Origin: Deltaproteobacteria bacterium
GTDB lineage: Bacteria > Myxococcota_A > Polyangia > JACPQR01
Direction: 5' to 3'
Length of the DNA stretch: 63,384 nucleotides
NCBI GenBank assembly: GCA_016190375.1
Contig: JACPQR010000081.1
Location: forward strand, 1 to 63,384
Shown here: one piece after another, positions 44,173 through 54,200 of the stretch
Layout of the letters: each line of letters opens with the position of its first letter
Numbering within the stretch: position 1 is the stretch's first letter
The notes under the pieces: generated by a model
Seen by the model: only the letters and a program-made list of their open reading frames with translations
Databases searched by the model: none
Told to the model about the DNA's origin: nothing
Program-made: the position numbers and the translations under genes

Positions 44173-45603
44173 TCATCGAGGCGGCCGGCACGGCCCGGCG
44201 GCGTCGCCGGTCGTCTCGAGGACCTGACGGTGCCGTTCCTCGCTCCCCGCGAGCCGTTCGAGCGCCGTCACGAGGCCCAGCGCCTCTCCGATGTGCGAGC
44301 CGAGCGCTCGAACGGAGGGGCCCATCTTGACCTGGGCCCCACGCGATCCGAGGAAGAGAAGGCCCATGCCGGACTCGCCCGCCACGATGGGCAGGACGAG
44401 GATGGACGAGACGCCGGCGCGCTCGAGGAGATCGCGGGCGCCCTCGTCGGCGGCGGAGGCCGAGGTGATCGACAGCACGGTGCCTGACGCGGCGACCTGC
44501 CGCAGCTCGGCGGCGTGGCCGAAGAACTCGCCCAGCTCCGCCGTGCGATCCGCCGGGTATCCGATCGAGAAACGCAGGTCGAGCGCGCCGCCCTGCCCGG
44601 CGGCGTACAGCGCGCCCCAGCCGACGCCGGCGGCTTCGAGGGAGCCCGCGAACACGTCCCGGAGCACCGGGTCGGCGTTCTGCTTGCGGTCGAGCGCCTG
44701 GCCCTCGGCGCTCATCGACTGCAGGAGCGTCGTCAAGTCCGCGCAGCGTGCTGCGAGAGCCCGGTTCTCCTCGAGCTGTCGCTGGAGCTGGCGTGCGAGC
44801 CGCTGCGAGTGCTCCCGCTCGATCCCGATCACCGGCCTCGCGGTCCACGAGCCCGTGCTGCCGAGGAGCTCGAGCACGAGGCGCGCCGGCTCGATCCCCG
44901 AGGTTCGGACCACCATCCGGTTCGCGCCGACCCCCTGCGCAAGGAGCCGATCCGCCTCCTCGACGTAGTGGGACGACTGCAGGACTATGGGGATTCGGGC
45001 CAGCTTCGGATCGCGCCTGACCTCGAGGCAGAGCCCGAAGCCGTCGAGGCCGGGCATCAGGATGTCCGAGACGATCGCGTCCGGGGGGTCATCTCGCGCC
45101 TTCAGGGCAGCGCTCCGGCCGTCCGCTGCGGTCGTCACGCGGAAGCCCAGGCTGGTCAGATGAATCCGGAGGAGCCTGAGCTGCGTCGGATCGTCGTCCA
45201 CGGCCAGGACGCGCCTGCCGTCGCCGGAGAGCTCGTCCCCGACGAGCACCACCGGGAGCTGCGATCGCACGGCCAGAAGGAGCTCGGCTCGGTCGAAGGG
45301 AACCGGAACGACCTTCGAGAAACCGCCGCCGGCGGCACCAGCGCCAGAGCGCGAGATGCCGATCGCCGCGAGGTCGTCACACCCGGGCACCGAGCGCAGC
45401 TGCCCGAGCAGGTCGCCTCCCGAGGTCTCCCCCAGCTCGAGATCCAGGACGAGGAGGTCCGGCACGACTCGCTCGACACGCTCCAGGACACCCGGGCCAT
45501 CCTCCAGCTCGGTGACCTCGTAGTGCTCCGCCCCGAGCGCGTCCCGCAACGCCTCGCGTGCGGGGCGGTCGGGTGTCAGGACGTAGATCGTCGGGCTCCA
45601 CAT
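44173..45603 (-). CDS. Double-receiver GAF regulator, apparently truncated in a PAS domain
   Basis: 476 residues from an ATG with GGGAGG. Receiver 1 (1-120) has Asp54 in LVLDLELGE. Receiver 2 (130-245) has the acidic pocket VLAVDDDPTQ and phospho-acceptor Asp180 in VSDILMPGLDG. A coiled coil leads to a GAF domain (about 310-450). The end LAGSEERHRQVLETTGDAAG is the first helix and strand of a PAS domain, but the chain stops after PCRPPR. No other frame continues the PAS fold, so a kinase or other output domain has probably been lost. The receivers look intact. Confidence 0.8.
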   Translation of the reverse strand: MWSPTIYVLTPDRPAREALRDALGAEHYEVTELEDGPGVLERVERVVPDLLVLDLELGETSGGDLLGQLRSVPGCDDLAAIGISRSGAGAAGGGFSKVVPVPFDRAELLLAVRSQLPVVLVGDELSGDGRRVLAVDDDPTQLRLLRIHLTSLGFRVTTAADGRSAALKARDDPPDAIVSDILMPGLDGFGLCLEVRRDPKLARIPIVLQSSHYVEEADRLLAQGVGANRMVVRTSGIEPARLVLELLGSTGSWTARPVIGIEREHSQRLARQLQRQLEENRALAARCADLTTLLQSMSAEGQALDRKQNADPVLRDVFAGSLEAAGVGWGALYAAGQGGALDLRFSIGYPADRTAELGEFFGHAAELRQVAASGTVLSITSASAADEGARDLLERAGVSSILVLPIVAGESGMGLLFLGSRGAQVKMGPSVRALGSHIGEALGLVTALERLAGSEERHRQVLETTGDAAGPCRPPR

Positions 45604-45781
45604 CGGCCGTCCTCCCGCGGCAACACGAATCCCTCCATGCCCCCCATCGAGGAGCACGCCCACGGTTACGAGCTACGGCCGGGAGCGGCCGAAGTTTCAG
45701 GGGGTGGCTCGTTGCCGTCGCCGAGGGCGCTGATCTATGATGAGGACCGGTCGGGACCCCGTGGCGTCGGGCGCGAGAGGA

Positions 45782-46213
45782 ATGTCGGAGCTAAGCCTTC
45801 CATCGGTCAAGTCAGGGCTCGTCGAGGCGGGAATCGAGATCTACTGCGTCCGCGGCGTCGTCGTCGAGGTCGCGGAGCGGATTCGACTGCACCTCATGGA
45901 CTCGGGAATACGCGTCGTGACGGGGAACGAGCCGGAGGTCAGGTTCACGGCCCGGGCGCAACGCTCCGAGAACCAGTCGCTCCCACCGCCGAGTCAGTTC
46001 GACAAGGTGAGGTCCGTCGTCGGTGCCCTGGCCGAGCAGAACGGCTGGGCCGAGATCGAGGCGACCCCGACAGACGTTCGCGACCCTGTGGATAAGAGCA
46101 AGATCCTCGACGTCTGGTACGAGATCACCTTCGCGAAGAGGGTCGCGTCGCTGGCCGAGGCCACCGATGCCGTACGCTGGGCGCTCGGGGTCGAGAAGTA
46201 CGTCCAGGGCTGA
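45782..46213 (+). CDS. Conserved-looking hypothetical protein upstream of hisS
   Basis: 143 residues, mixed alpha/beta: VKSGLVEAGIEIYCVRGVVVEVAERIRLHL then FTARAQRSENQSLPPPSQFDKVRSVVGALAEQNGW. No family recognised and no signal peptide. GAGAGGA sits directly before the ATG, which is tighter than usual. An in-frame ATG at 45737 overlaps a TATGAT promoter-like motif and is less likely. It ends 52 bp before hisS on the same strand. Confidence 0.7.
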   Translation: MSELSLPSVKSGLVEAGIEIYCVRGVVVEVAERIRLHLMDSGIRVVTGNEPEVRFTARAQRSENQSLPPPSQFDKVRSVVGALAEQNGWAEIEATPTDVRDPVDKSKILDVWYEITFAKRVASLAEATDAVRWALGVEKYVQG

Positions 46214-46226
46214 ATCGTCGTAGCAA

Positions 46227-46255
46227 TCGACATCCGGGCGGCGCATTGCTAAATA
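46227..46255 (+). promoter_or_regulatory. Promoter of hisS, apparently leaderless
   Basis: TCGACA (46227-46232), 17 nt, TAAATA (46250-46255) with the extension TGC before it. The hisS ATG comes 10 nt later and has no ribosome-binding site, so transcription should begin at or within a few bases of the start codon. Confidence 0.65.
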
Positions 46256-46265
46256 CGCCTGACCC

Positions 46266-47543
46266 ATGGAGCCGGTACGCGCCGTCAAGGGCATGAACGA
46301 CGTCCTGCCGGCCGAGATGCCTGCGTGGCATCTGGTCGAGGAGCGTTTCCGTGCCCTGGCGGAGGCATACTCCTACCGGGAGGTGCGCACGCCCGTGGTC
46401 GAGCCCACCGCCTTGTTCGCGCGCTCCATCGGAGAGACCACGGACATCGTCGAGAAGGAGATGTACTCCTTCGTCGACAAGGGCGACGAGGCGCTCACGC
46501 TGCGTCCGGAGGGCACGGCGTCGTCGGTCCGTGCGTACATCCAGCACAGCGCGTGGGCCGAAGGTCCCGTGACGCGCTGGTACTACCTGGGCCCGATGTA
46601 CCGGCGCGAGCGGCCGCAGAAGGGCCGCTACCGCCAGTTCTACCAGCTCGGCGTGGAGGTCTACGGCGACCCGGGCCCACACGTCGATGCCGAGATGATC
46701 GACATGGCGGTCCGGCTCCTCGAGGGTCTCGGGATCCGCCGCGTGACGGTCGAGCTGAACTCGCTCGGCGGGCCGGGGACCCGCGTGGCATACCGCGACG
46801 CGCTCTCCGGGTTCCTGTCGCCATCCCGGGAGGCGCTCTGTCCGGACTGCCGGCGCAGGCTGGAGCACAACCCCCTGCGGGTACTCGATTGCAAGGTGCC
46901 CACCTGCAGGCAGATCGCCGCCGGGGCTCCGAGGATCACCGATCATCTGACGGCGGAGGACAGGTCACACCTCGACGGCCTGCGCCGCATGCTCGACCGG
47001 CTCGGGACGCCGCACGTCCTCGAGCCGCGCCTCGTCCGCGGCCTCGACTACTACACGCGCACCCTCTTCGAGATCAAGGAAGAGGGCGGCGAGCTGGGCT
47101 CCCAGAACACGCTGGTCGGAGGCGGTCGCTATGACGGGCTCGTCGAGTCGCTCGGGGGCCCGCCCACGGCCGCCATCGGATTCGCCGCCGGGATCGAGCG
47201 GCTGGTCCTCTCGCTGCCTGACGGGAGCGCCAACCCGATCCGCCCCGCCGTCAGCGTCGTCAGCACGGGGAGCGCCACGCTCGATCCTGCCGTCGTCGCC
47301 GCCCGCGACCTCCGCCTCGGCGGGATCGCGACGGACATCGACACGCGGGGCTCGAGCCTCAAGTCGCAGCTCCGGCGCTCGGACAAGCTCGGCGCCCGCT
47401 TCGCGTTGATCGTCGGCGAGGACGAGCTGTCCCGCGGCAGGGCGGCGCTCAGGGATCTGGGCACGAAGGAGCAAGTCGAGGTTCCCCTCTCGAAGCCGGA
47501 GATCGTGGACGCTGTCCGCACGGCGATGGAGAAGACAACGTGA
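46266..47543 (+). CDS. hisS: Histidine--tRNA ligase
   Basis: 425 residues, the normal class II HisRS size. Motif 1 region VKGMNDVLPAEMPAW; motif 2 PEGTASSVRAYIQH and RYRQFYQLGVEVYGD; histidine-binding LVRGLDYYTRTLFEI; motif 3 AAIGFAAGIERLVLS; then the anticodon-binding domain. It charges tRNA-His. A small Cys-containing insert (CPDCRRRLEHNPLRVLDCK) is typical of bacterial forms. Promoter sequence ends 10 nt before the ATG, suggesting leaderless translation. The last four bases overlap the next gene (GTGA). Confidence 0.97.
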   Translation: MEPVRAVKGMNDVLPAEMPAWHLVEERFRALAEAYSYREVRTPVVEPTALFARSIGETTDIVEKEMYSFVDKGDEALTLRPEGTASSVRAYIQHSAWAEGPVTRWYYLGPMYRRERPQKGRYRQFYQLGVEVYGDPGPHVDAEMIDMAVRLLEGLGIRRVTVELNSLGGPGTRVAYRDALSGFLSPSREALCPDCRRRLEHNPLRVLDCKVPTCRQIAAGAPRITDHLTAEDRSHLDGLRRMLDRLGTPHVLEPRLVRGLDYYTRTLFEIKEEGGELGSQNTLVGGGRYDGLVESLGGPPTAAIGFAAGIERLVLSLPDGSANPIRPAVSVVSTGSATLDPAVVAARDLRLGGIATDIDTRGSSLKSQLRRSDKLGARFALIVGEDELSRGRAALRDLGTKEQVEVPLSKPEIVDAVRTAMEKTT

Positions 47544-49240
47544 GACCGCTTCTCGCTGTCGCGGTGGCGCTGTTCCTGATCTCCCCGATCGCGGCACTGG
47601 CGCAGGCGCCCGACGAGTCGGGCGGCGCGGAGCCCGAGCCGATCGCCCCGGCTCCGACGACCGAGCCAGGGCGGGCGGCCCCTCCGGAGCCTGACGCCGA
47701 GGTGCGGACGCGCGAGATGATCCTCCCGCCCTGGTACGAGCGCCGGCGCGGGGACACGGGCCTGAGGGCGCTGTTCCCCTTCTACTTCTCGAGCTGGAAG
47801 CCAGGCGCGACGACCCTTCTGGTGCCCCCGTACTACCAGCGCCGCGGGCCGGATCGCTGGAACACGGACGTCATCTTCCCGTTCTTCTGGTCCTACCGGC
47901 GACCCGACGGCTCGCTGCTCGTCGTACCGCCCTTCTACACGAACAGCGCCGCCGACGGCTGGGGCCTTGGCTTGGCTCCGCTGTTCTTCGCCGGCCGATC
48001 GGGCGAGAGCCGTCACGTCGTGGTGCCGCCGCTCCTCTGGAGCTTCTGGGACGAGGACTCGTCCTTGACGATCGCGGGCCCGATCTACTCGCGCACCACG
48101 GCCACGTCGAGCGCCTGGGGCCTGCCTCCGCTCCTGTTCTTCGGCGAGTCCGAGGGCAAGTCGTACGGCATCGGGTTCCCCTTCTACTGGCGTTTCGCCG
48201 ACGAGGATGCGGGGACTGGGCTCACCGTGATCGGACCGCTCTACGGGCGGCACGGGCCGGGCTGGTCGAGCTTCAACGCGGTGCCCTTCCTGTGGACCGC
48301 GGCAGGCCAGACCTGGTCGCGGGTGACGCTCTTGCCCGTGTTCCACTACGCCTCTCGCGAGGCTCGGGGTCAGGACCGCCTCACGCTGATCACTCCCTTG
48401 TTCGCCTACGCGCGGCGCCCCGAGAGCACGACGATCGTGACGCCCCTGTACCAGCGCGTGCGCGGCACGACCGACCTCGACGCGGTCGCCCCGTTGGCGT
48501 GGTACTGGCGGCGCCCCCGCGTGGGCAGCACGCACTTGCTGATCGGCCCGTGGCTGCACGAGACCGACCCGATCTCGCGCGGAGACGTCGTCTTCCCGTT
48601 CTGGTGGGACTTCCAGCGCTACGGCGACTCGCGAATGGTGGCGCTCGCGCCGCTGTTCCTCTACTCGACCTCGAGATCGGAGGAGTCCACGAGCCTCTGG
48701 ATCGCGCCGACCATCCAGTACGTGTCGGACGCGGAAGGATGGGCCTTCAACATCCACCCGCTCCTGTACACCGGCGGCTCGGCCCGCAGGAATCACGAGG
48801 TGGCCTTCCCGTTCCTCTACCGCTTCGAGGACGAGACGGGGCCCGACACGGTCCTGTTCCCCTTCGTCTGGGACTTCGTCGATCGACCGTCCTCCGGGCA
48901 CGACCTCGTCCTCTTCCCGTTCTTCTGGCAGTTCCGGTCCGAGGACAGCTACACGCACGTCCTGCTCAACTCGGTCTACACGGAAGGCAAGTGCGAGCGC
49001 GGCCCCGGCCGCTCGTGGCGCTTCGACTTCGTGCCCCTCTTCGCCTTCGGCGCCCCCTGCCCCGGCGACACCTACTGGTCGCTCCTGTACGGCCTCGCCG
49101 GCTACCGGACGGCCGGCCGATACCGCAAGATGCAGCTCTTCTGGCTCCCCTTCGACCTCGCCCCCTCCGGCCGCGCCAGCGACCCGCAGGTCGCCTCGCG
49201 TCGGGGACTTCGCGACGTCGTGCTCGACGAACGGCGGTAG
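47540..49240 (+). CDS. Exported repeat-rich aromatic protein, probable beta structure
   Basis: 566 residues from a GTG inside the hisS stop. A Sec signal (LLAVAVALFLISPIAALAQ) is followed by a Pro/Glu spacer and then about a dozen short repeats of the type LFPFFWSYRRPDGSLLVVPPF, LAPLFFAGRSGESRHVVVPP and VFPFWWDFQRYGDSRM. Each unit pairs a Phe/Trp-rich strand with a charged turn. This suggests a beta-barrel or beta-solenoid at the outer membrane. I do not recognise the family. The overlap with hisS suggests shared transcription but no clear functional link. Confidence 0.85.
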   Translation: MRPLLAVAVALFLISPIAALAQAPDESGGAEPEPIAPAPTTEPGRAAPPEPDAEVRTREMILPPWYERRRGDTGLRALFPFYFSSWKPGATTLLVPPYYQRRGPDRWNTDVIFPFFWSYRRPDGSLLVVPPFYTNSAADGWGLGLAPLFFAGRSGESRHVVVPPLLWSFWDEDSSLTIAGPIYSRTTATSSAWGLPPLLFFGESEGKSYGIGFPFYWRFADEDAGTGLTVIGPLYGRHGPGWSSFNAVPFLWTAAGQTWSRVTLLPVFHYASREARGQDRLTLITPLFAYARRPESTTIVTPLYQRVRGTTDLDAVAPLAWYWRRPRVGSTHLLIGPWLHETDPISRGDVVFPFWWDFQRYGDSRMVALAPLFLYSTSRSEESTSLWIAPTIQYVSDAEGWAFNIHPLLYTGGSARRNHEVAFPFLYRFEDETGPDTVLFPFVWDFVDRPSSGHDLVLFPFFWQFRSEDSYTHVLLNSVYTEGKCERGPGRSWRFDFVPLFAFGAPCPGDTYWSLLYGLAGYRTAGRYRKMQLFWLPFDLAPSGRASDPQVASRRGLRDVVLDERR

Positions 49241-49290
49241 TGCCGCGCGGCAGAGGGGATGGGTGACATGAAGGGGGAGTAGCCGGCCAC

Positions 49291-49366
49291 CAGGAGCTAG
49301 CCTGGCGGCCTGGACCGTGCCTGCAGTCGACGTAACGCTCGATCCACGAAGCAGCAGAGCTGCTGG
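49291..49366 (+). repeat. Interspersed repeat, copy B (full length)
   Basis: About 76 nt starting CAGGAGCTAGCC. It covers both halves seen separately in copies A and C. Its right core GTGCCTGCAG...GCTGCTGGA (49317-49367) matches copy C at 49 of 51 positions. It ends in a CAGCAG-AG-CTGCTG inverted repeat. It lies 26 nt before the next gene's ATG. Confidence 0.8.
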
Positions 49367-49392
49367 AGACCGTTCGTGCTACGGTCGACCTC

Positions 49393-49845
49393 ATGCACGA
49401 CGCCCCGCTCTCCGCGGTTGCGAGGACCCTCGCCCTCGGTCTCGTCGCCGGTCTGGCGATCGTGTCCCCCGCGTGCGGCGGCGCTCGAAAGAACGAGTGC
49501 CGCATGCTCGAGGAGTTCTTGGATGGCGAGGTGCCCTGGCAAGGGGCGCCCCGGCAGGCGGAGATGAACCAGGCCGGTCAAGCCGCGAACTGGCGATGGC
49601 GGGCCGAGCGCGCCGGCGAGCGCGCGACCGCCGCCGCCGCGCTCGCCCTCACCGAGCCCGACCTCGTGTCGCTCCGGGCCGAGATCACCGCCCACTACGG
49701 GGCGCTGGTCCAGTCCGCCAACGCGACCGCCGCCGCCCTGGAGCGTGGCGACAACGCCGGCCTCAACGCGGGCGCCGCCGCCTTCGACCAGCGGAACAAC
49801 GGCCGCGACGCGCTGCTCCAGCGGCTCGACACGACCTGCCACTAG
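49393..49845 (+). CDS. Putative lipoprotein, helical
   Basis: 150 residues. The signal TLALGLVAGLAIVSPAC ends in a lipobox-like SPAC. The mature part is helical and charged (AANWRWRAERAGERATAAAALALTEPDLVSLRAEITAHYG, then ALVQSANATAAALERGDNAG), with two further Cys. No family recognised. The ATG follows TGCTACGGT by 7 nt and has no ribosome site. A repeat copy lies just upstream. Confidence 0.7.
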   Translation: MHDAPLSAVARTLALGLVAGLAIVSPACGGARKNECRMLEEFLDGEVPWQGAPRQAEMNQAGQAANWRWRAERAGERATAAAALALTEPDLVSLRAEITAHYGALVQSANATAAALERGDNAGLNAGAAAFDQRNNGRDALLQRLDTTCH

Positions 49846-49878
49846 CCCATCGGCCTTCGCCCGCCGCACCCGGCGGCG

Positions 49879-50196
49879 TCACTCGTATGCCGAGTCGTGG
49901 TCGGGGTGCAGGGAGATGAACCGCATGAGCTCCCCTTCGCGGAAAGCGAGCCCACGGATCTTCTGGCTGAGACGCACGCTGTACACCGTGGACTTCCCGT
50001 CCGGCGCCTTCAAGTGATCGATGGCTTCCCAGTGAAGGCCCTTCGATGCGTATACGTTTGACCAGTCCAGCTTGCGGATCCGGTCGAGACTGGCGGCGAC
50101 CTGAGAAAGGTCCGCGCTGTCGAGCCGCAAGAAGACTTCGAGGAACTCAGGGGAGTTCAGATCGAGCAGGACGCGCTGCGTCGGTTTCTTCGCCAT
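49879..50196 (-). CDS. RelE/ParE-superfamily-like toxin
   Basis: 105 residues. The C-terminal half, STVYSVRLSQKIRGLAFREGELMRFISLHPDHDSAYE, follows the RelE/ParE pattern: Tyr-x-Arg-x-Ser strand, R-G-L strand, a final HxDHxxxY-type end. The N-terminal helix pair DSADLSQVAASLDRIRKLDW also fits. It lies 6 bp downstream of an AbrB-like gene, the usual antitoxin-toxin order. The target (ribosome-bound mRNA or gyrase) is not resolved. The family call is by eye. Confidence 0.65.
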   Translation of the reverse strand: MAKKPTQRVLLDLNSPEFLEVFLRLDSADLSQVAASLDRIRKLDWSNVYASKGLHWEAIDHLKAPDGKSTVYSVRLSQKIRGLAFREGELMRFISLHPDHDSAYE

Positions 50197-50202
50197 ACGG
50201 CT

Positions 50203-50472
50203 TCACCGATTCTTGCGGCGCTTCGCTTTGGCGACGACTGCAGTGACGTCCGTTTCCTTCGCAGGAGTCGCAGCGGCCCAAGCGAGGCCCCGTTCGATTC
50301 GCGACTTGTGGGGCTCGCGGAGCGTCCAGAGCTGGCTTTCCGGAACGTCGACTACCGGCGTGAGCAGAAGCCGGCCATCCTCGAGCTGCTCGAGACGCAG
50401 GAGTTTGCCGGCGAGCTCTCGCCCGATGCTGATCTGCCCGCTCTGGCCGACGCGCTTGATCTCCGGGTGCAT
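50203..50472 (-). CDS. AbrB/MazE-like antitoxin
   Basis: 89 residues. The N-terminal IKRVGQSGQISIGRELAGKLLRLEQLEDGRLLLTPV matches the swapped-hairpin AbrB/SpoVT fold used by MazE-type antitoxins to bind DNA. The rest is a charged helix ending KAKRRKNR, likely the toxin-neutralising part. The ATG follows TGCCATAAT by 6 nt, suggesting a leaderless, probably autoregulated message. An in-frame extension upstream overlaps the DUF3472 remnant and is not protein-like. Confidence 0.7.
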   Translation of the reverse strand: MHPEIKRVGQSGQISIGRELAGKLLRLEQLEDGRLLLTPVVDVPESQLWTLREPHKSRIERGLAWAAATPAKETDVTAVVAKAKRRKNR

Positions 50473-50536
50473 GATCGCATTATGGCATGAATCCGCGGTC
50501 GGGCATTGTTCGACGGCGCCTGGTCGATCCACTGAA

Positions 50537-51076
50537 GCCAGCACGAGGCCCAGCAGTTCTTCTTCGAGGGCACCAGCCAGGGGGGGGTACGTCGGCGTGC
50601 AGGGCAACGGGCGGCTCGGCGGCCAGCCCGTCGGCAAGATGATGATCGCCTCGATCTGGGATGCCACCGAGGCGACGCCCGGACCTCAGGCCTCGTGCGA
50701 GCCGTTCGGCGGAGAAGGTGTCGGCCATAGCTGCGGGCGGGCCTTCGCGTGGCGCCAAGACGTCACGTACCGGATGATCGTGCGCGAGTCGGCCGAGGAC
50801 CGGTGGTCGATCGCGATGCACGATCCGACGATCGGCGAGGAAGTGCTGCTCGGCGACATCGAGGTGCCATCGGAATGGGGCCGGATCCGCCCGCCGACGG
50901 CCGGTTTCGCCGAGTACTACGGCCTGGTCGCGAGCTGCGGGACGATTCCGCACGCGGTCGCGCTCCTGCACGCCCCCTCGGCAGACGGCACCGCGCCGAC
51001 GTCGGTGTCCGCCAGCACCTACGGCGCGTGCGCCGCCGAGGCGACGAGCACCTGCTCCGGCCCGCTCTGCAAGTAG
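50537..51076 (+). pseudogene. DUF3472 protein remnant, 5' truncated and frameshifted
   Basis: From 50582 the frame reads GGYVGVQGNGRLGG, MIASIWDATEATPGPQ, GGEGVGHSCGRAFAW and DVTYRMIVRES, which match DUF3472 proteins. The preceding stretch, EAQQFFFEGTSQGG, fits the same family but is in another frame. The join is a run of eight G at 50580-50587, and seven G would restore the reading frame. Upstream is a TGA and then the toxin-antitoxin pair on the other strand, so the N terminus has been lost. It is not expected to make a full protein. Confidence 0.75.
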
Positions 51077-51200
51077 CGGCCCCCGGTCGACGAGGCGTCG
51101 ACGGGAGTCCACTGTCCCGGCAAGAAGAGGAGAAAAAGCCACGCCCGGGCGCGGGTTTCGCGCGGGGCCGCGCGGCACGTCGATTGCTGCCGGTCCGGCA

Positions 51201-54200
51201 ATGGAATCGCATTGGTGGGTCCCCCGGCTGGGGCGATGGGCCCTCGCCTCGCTCTCGTTCGTCCTCGCATGTCCCGGCGGCGTGGAAGCGGTCGAGCTGG
51301 GGCGGGTCGTTCCGATGCCGGGCTGGGGCGGGGGCGGGTTCGTCACCTTCGACGGTCGGCTCGCGTTCAGCCAGGGCCAGGATCCCCTCGGTCTGTATGT
51401 CCAGGCCTTTCGCCCGGAGGCGGCGGAACGCGACGCCTCCGGGTACCCCATGCTCGTCGACGGGGTCTTCTCGGGGCGTCATCTCGTCGACACGCCCGAC
51501 CCCACGCACTACTACAACTCCCTCGCGACCTGCTCCGAGGATCCTTCGCGGACACCCTACCGGTGCACCGTCGACGGCCAGCCCTCCGAAGCCGGCACGT
51601 ACGAGTGCTACGACCTGTACATCTTCCACAACTCCCCGTCGGACACCGACGGGGACGGCGAGCCCGACGGGCCGGACCACCTTCTCCTGCAGAGGCTGCA
51701 CGTCCTCGTCGTCGTGAAGAACCCGCTGTCGCCGCGAGCGAACGTCGAGCGTGTCGACCTCCTCGAGGACGACGTCCCGCTCGACTCGCGCATCCAGGAG
51801 TGGGACGTGACGATGACGCGCGATGGTCGCCTACTCGTCTTCGGAGCGGGAGAGGTGAAGTACTCGCTGCTGTCCGAGAGCGCGCCGGCCTGCGCGGCCG
51901 AGGGCTGGTCGGCCCCGCGGTCGCTCGCCGAGATGCACGACGACCCTGCGGCGGCCCGCTATCCCCTCGCGCATCAACCGCTGACCGACGCGTCGGGTCT
52001 GCCGCTTCGCTCGGTCGAGGGGGCCTACTCCTGGGTGTTCCCCGACGGCGACAACGTGATGATGCAGGCGTACCGGCCCCGCTGCCAGGAGCCCGGCAGC
52101 TACTCGTGGCGCACGGCGGCCTCCGTCATCGGGCGCTCGACCCGCTGGACGATGCAGAACGCCGACGGCGATTTGAATTCGGTCCGGGGCAGCGACCCCG
52201 ACGCCGATCCTTGCCACCTCGTCTTCTTCCTCTCGTCGCCGGCCCTGTTCGCCCTGCCGGGAATCCCCGCGACTCCGGGTGCCGAGGTCTGGGCGCTTTT
52301 CGTCGGGACGGGCCTGTACACGGAGCTCGCGCTCGACGACTCGCTCGACCCGGACTCGCTGGCCCACTACCACATGAACGAGCTCGTCCGAGACGGCGAG
52401 TACCACCTGGACTACATCGCCGACGCCTCGGGCAACCTGCACACGGCACACCGCGGCTCCGGGGCGCTGGTCCACGAGTTCAACCTGGGGCCCCTGGGCC
52501 GTGCGCTGTACCTCGACGGGTCCGGCGACGGCGTGGTCGCAGAGGAGCGGACGGTGACGCTGGGCCGCGGCACGCAGGTCGGCGTCGGGTCCGCGCCGTC
52601 GCCCGGTAGCGACCGAGGGATGACGGTCGGCCTATGGGCCCAGCCGCACGACAGCCCGAGCTGCGAGGCGCCGCTCGCGAGGATGGAAGACGCGTTCTCC
52701 ATCGGGCTCGACCCGGATCGCAAGATCCATGCTGTAGTCGCGCCTGCGACCGGCGAGAGGTGGGAATCGGGCCCCGTCGGTCCGCCGCTCCCCATCGGAC
52801 GCCACACGCCCGTGATGGTCGCGTACGATGCGGTCACCGGCGCGATCGAGCTCCGCATGCTCGGCGAGCTCGTCGCGACGGGTATGGCCGGCCCCGGCCC
52901 GCTCCCCTCGAGCGCGCCGCTCGAGATCGGCGGTGCGGGGACCTGCGGGGAGGGCATGACGGGCCTGGTCGACGAGGTGATGGTGCTCGGCCGCGTGGCC
53001 TCCGCCGAGGAGGCGTGCATGAGGGCCGGCCGCGAGCCCGCCTGCGAGGGCAGTGCCCCCGTCGTCGGCTTCGACCTCGGAGACGAGCTCCCGCGGATCA
53101 CGATCGCGGACGCGGATGGTGCGGACGACATCGACCTGCAGACGCTGCAGGTCTGGCTGAACGGCCTCCTGTTCGAGCCGGTCGATCGCACGGGGCAGCC
53201 CGTCGTCGAGGGTCTCGTCGCGCCGCTCCCTGACGGGACAGGCTTCCTCCTGGACGGCAACGGCATTCCCATCCCGCAGATCGAGCCCGGGTATCGGGCG
53301 CTCCGCGTCACGGTCGCCGACGCCCAGGGAAACGTCACCTCGAACGGCATGAGCCTCGAGACGCCGTGGGTCTCGACAGATCTCGAGCCGCTCGATCTCG
53401 TCGATGGGCTGCCCGACGATCCCATCGAGCCGCCTGCAGAGACACCCGATGGCGGCACCGAGCCGCCCGACGCCGAGTCTTCGGGCTGCGCGTCCGCGGG
53501 GCGGCCGGTCGCCTGGACACAGGTCTGGCTCCTCGTCGCCGCCGTGGCGCTCGCCCTGCTCGCGCGGCGCGGCCGGTGGATCGCGGCCGCGACAGTCGCG
53601 CTGTTCGCGTGCGCGAGCGACCCGGTCGATCAGACCCTCGGGCGAGGCGAGGCGCTCTTCCGCAACGAGACGTTCGAGGGCAACGGCCGGACCTGCGCGA
53701 CCTGCCACGTGCCGGAGGAGGAGCTCACGCTCGCGCCCGTGAGCGCCGAGGCCCGTTTCGAGCGGGACCCTGCGGAGCCGCTCTTCCGGCCCGTCGACAG
53801 CGACGACGGCGCCGGAGGCTCCTACGAGATCCTGACCGGCTGGGGGCTCACCACCGTCAATCTCACGCTTCCGCCGAACGTCGAGATCGAGGGCGATCCG
53901 GACACCCGTGTTCTGCGAGTCTTTCGGAGCGTTCCGCCGCTGGTCAACCTCGCCGAGACCGCGCCGTTGCAGTGGGACGGTCGGATCGAGACCCTCGAAG
54001 AGCAGGTCTGGAGCGCGCTCCGCGATCACTTCCAGATGCAGCGCGGCCCGACTGCCGATGAGATCGCCGAGATCGTCGCATTCGAGGTCGGGAGTGTGCT
54101 CGAGGCGCCGGCCGTCCTCGAAGGTCCCGCCGAGCGCGGTGCCGTGCTCTTCGCGGGCAACGCTCGCTGCGCGGAGTGCCACGCGGGGCCGCTCCTGCAC

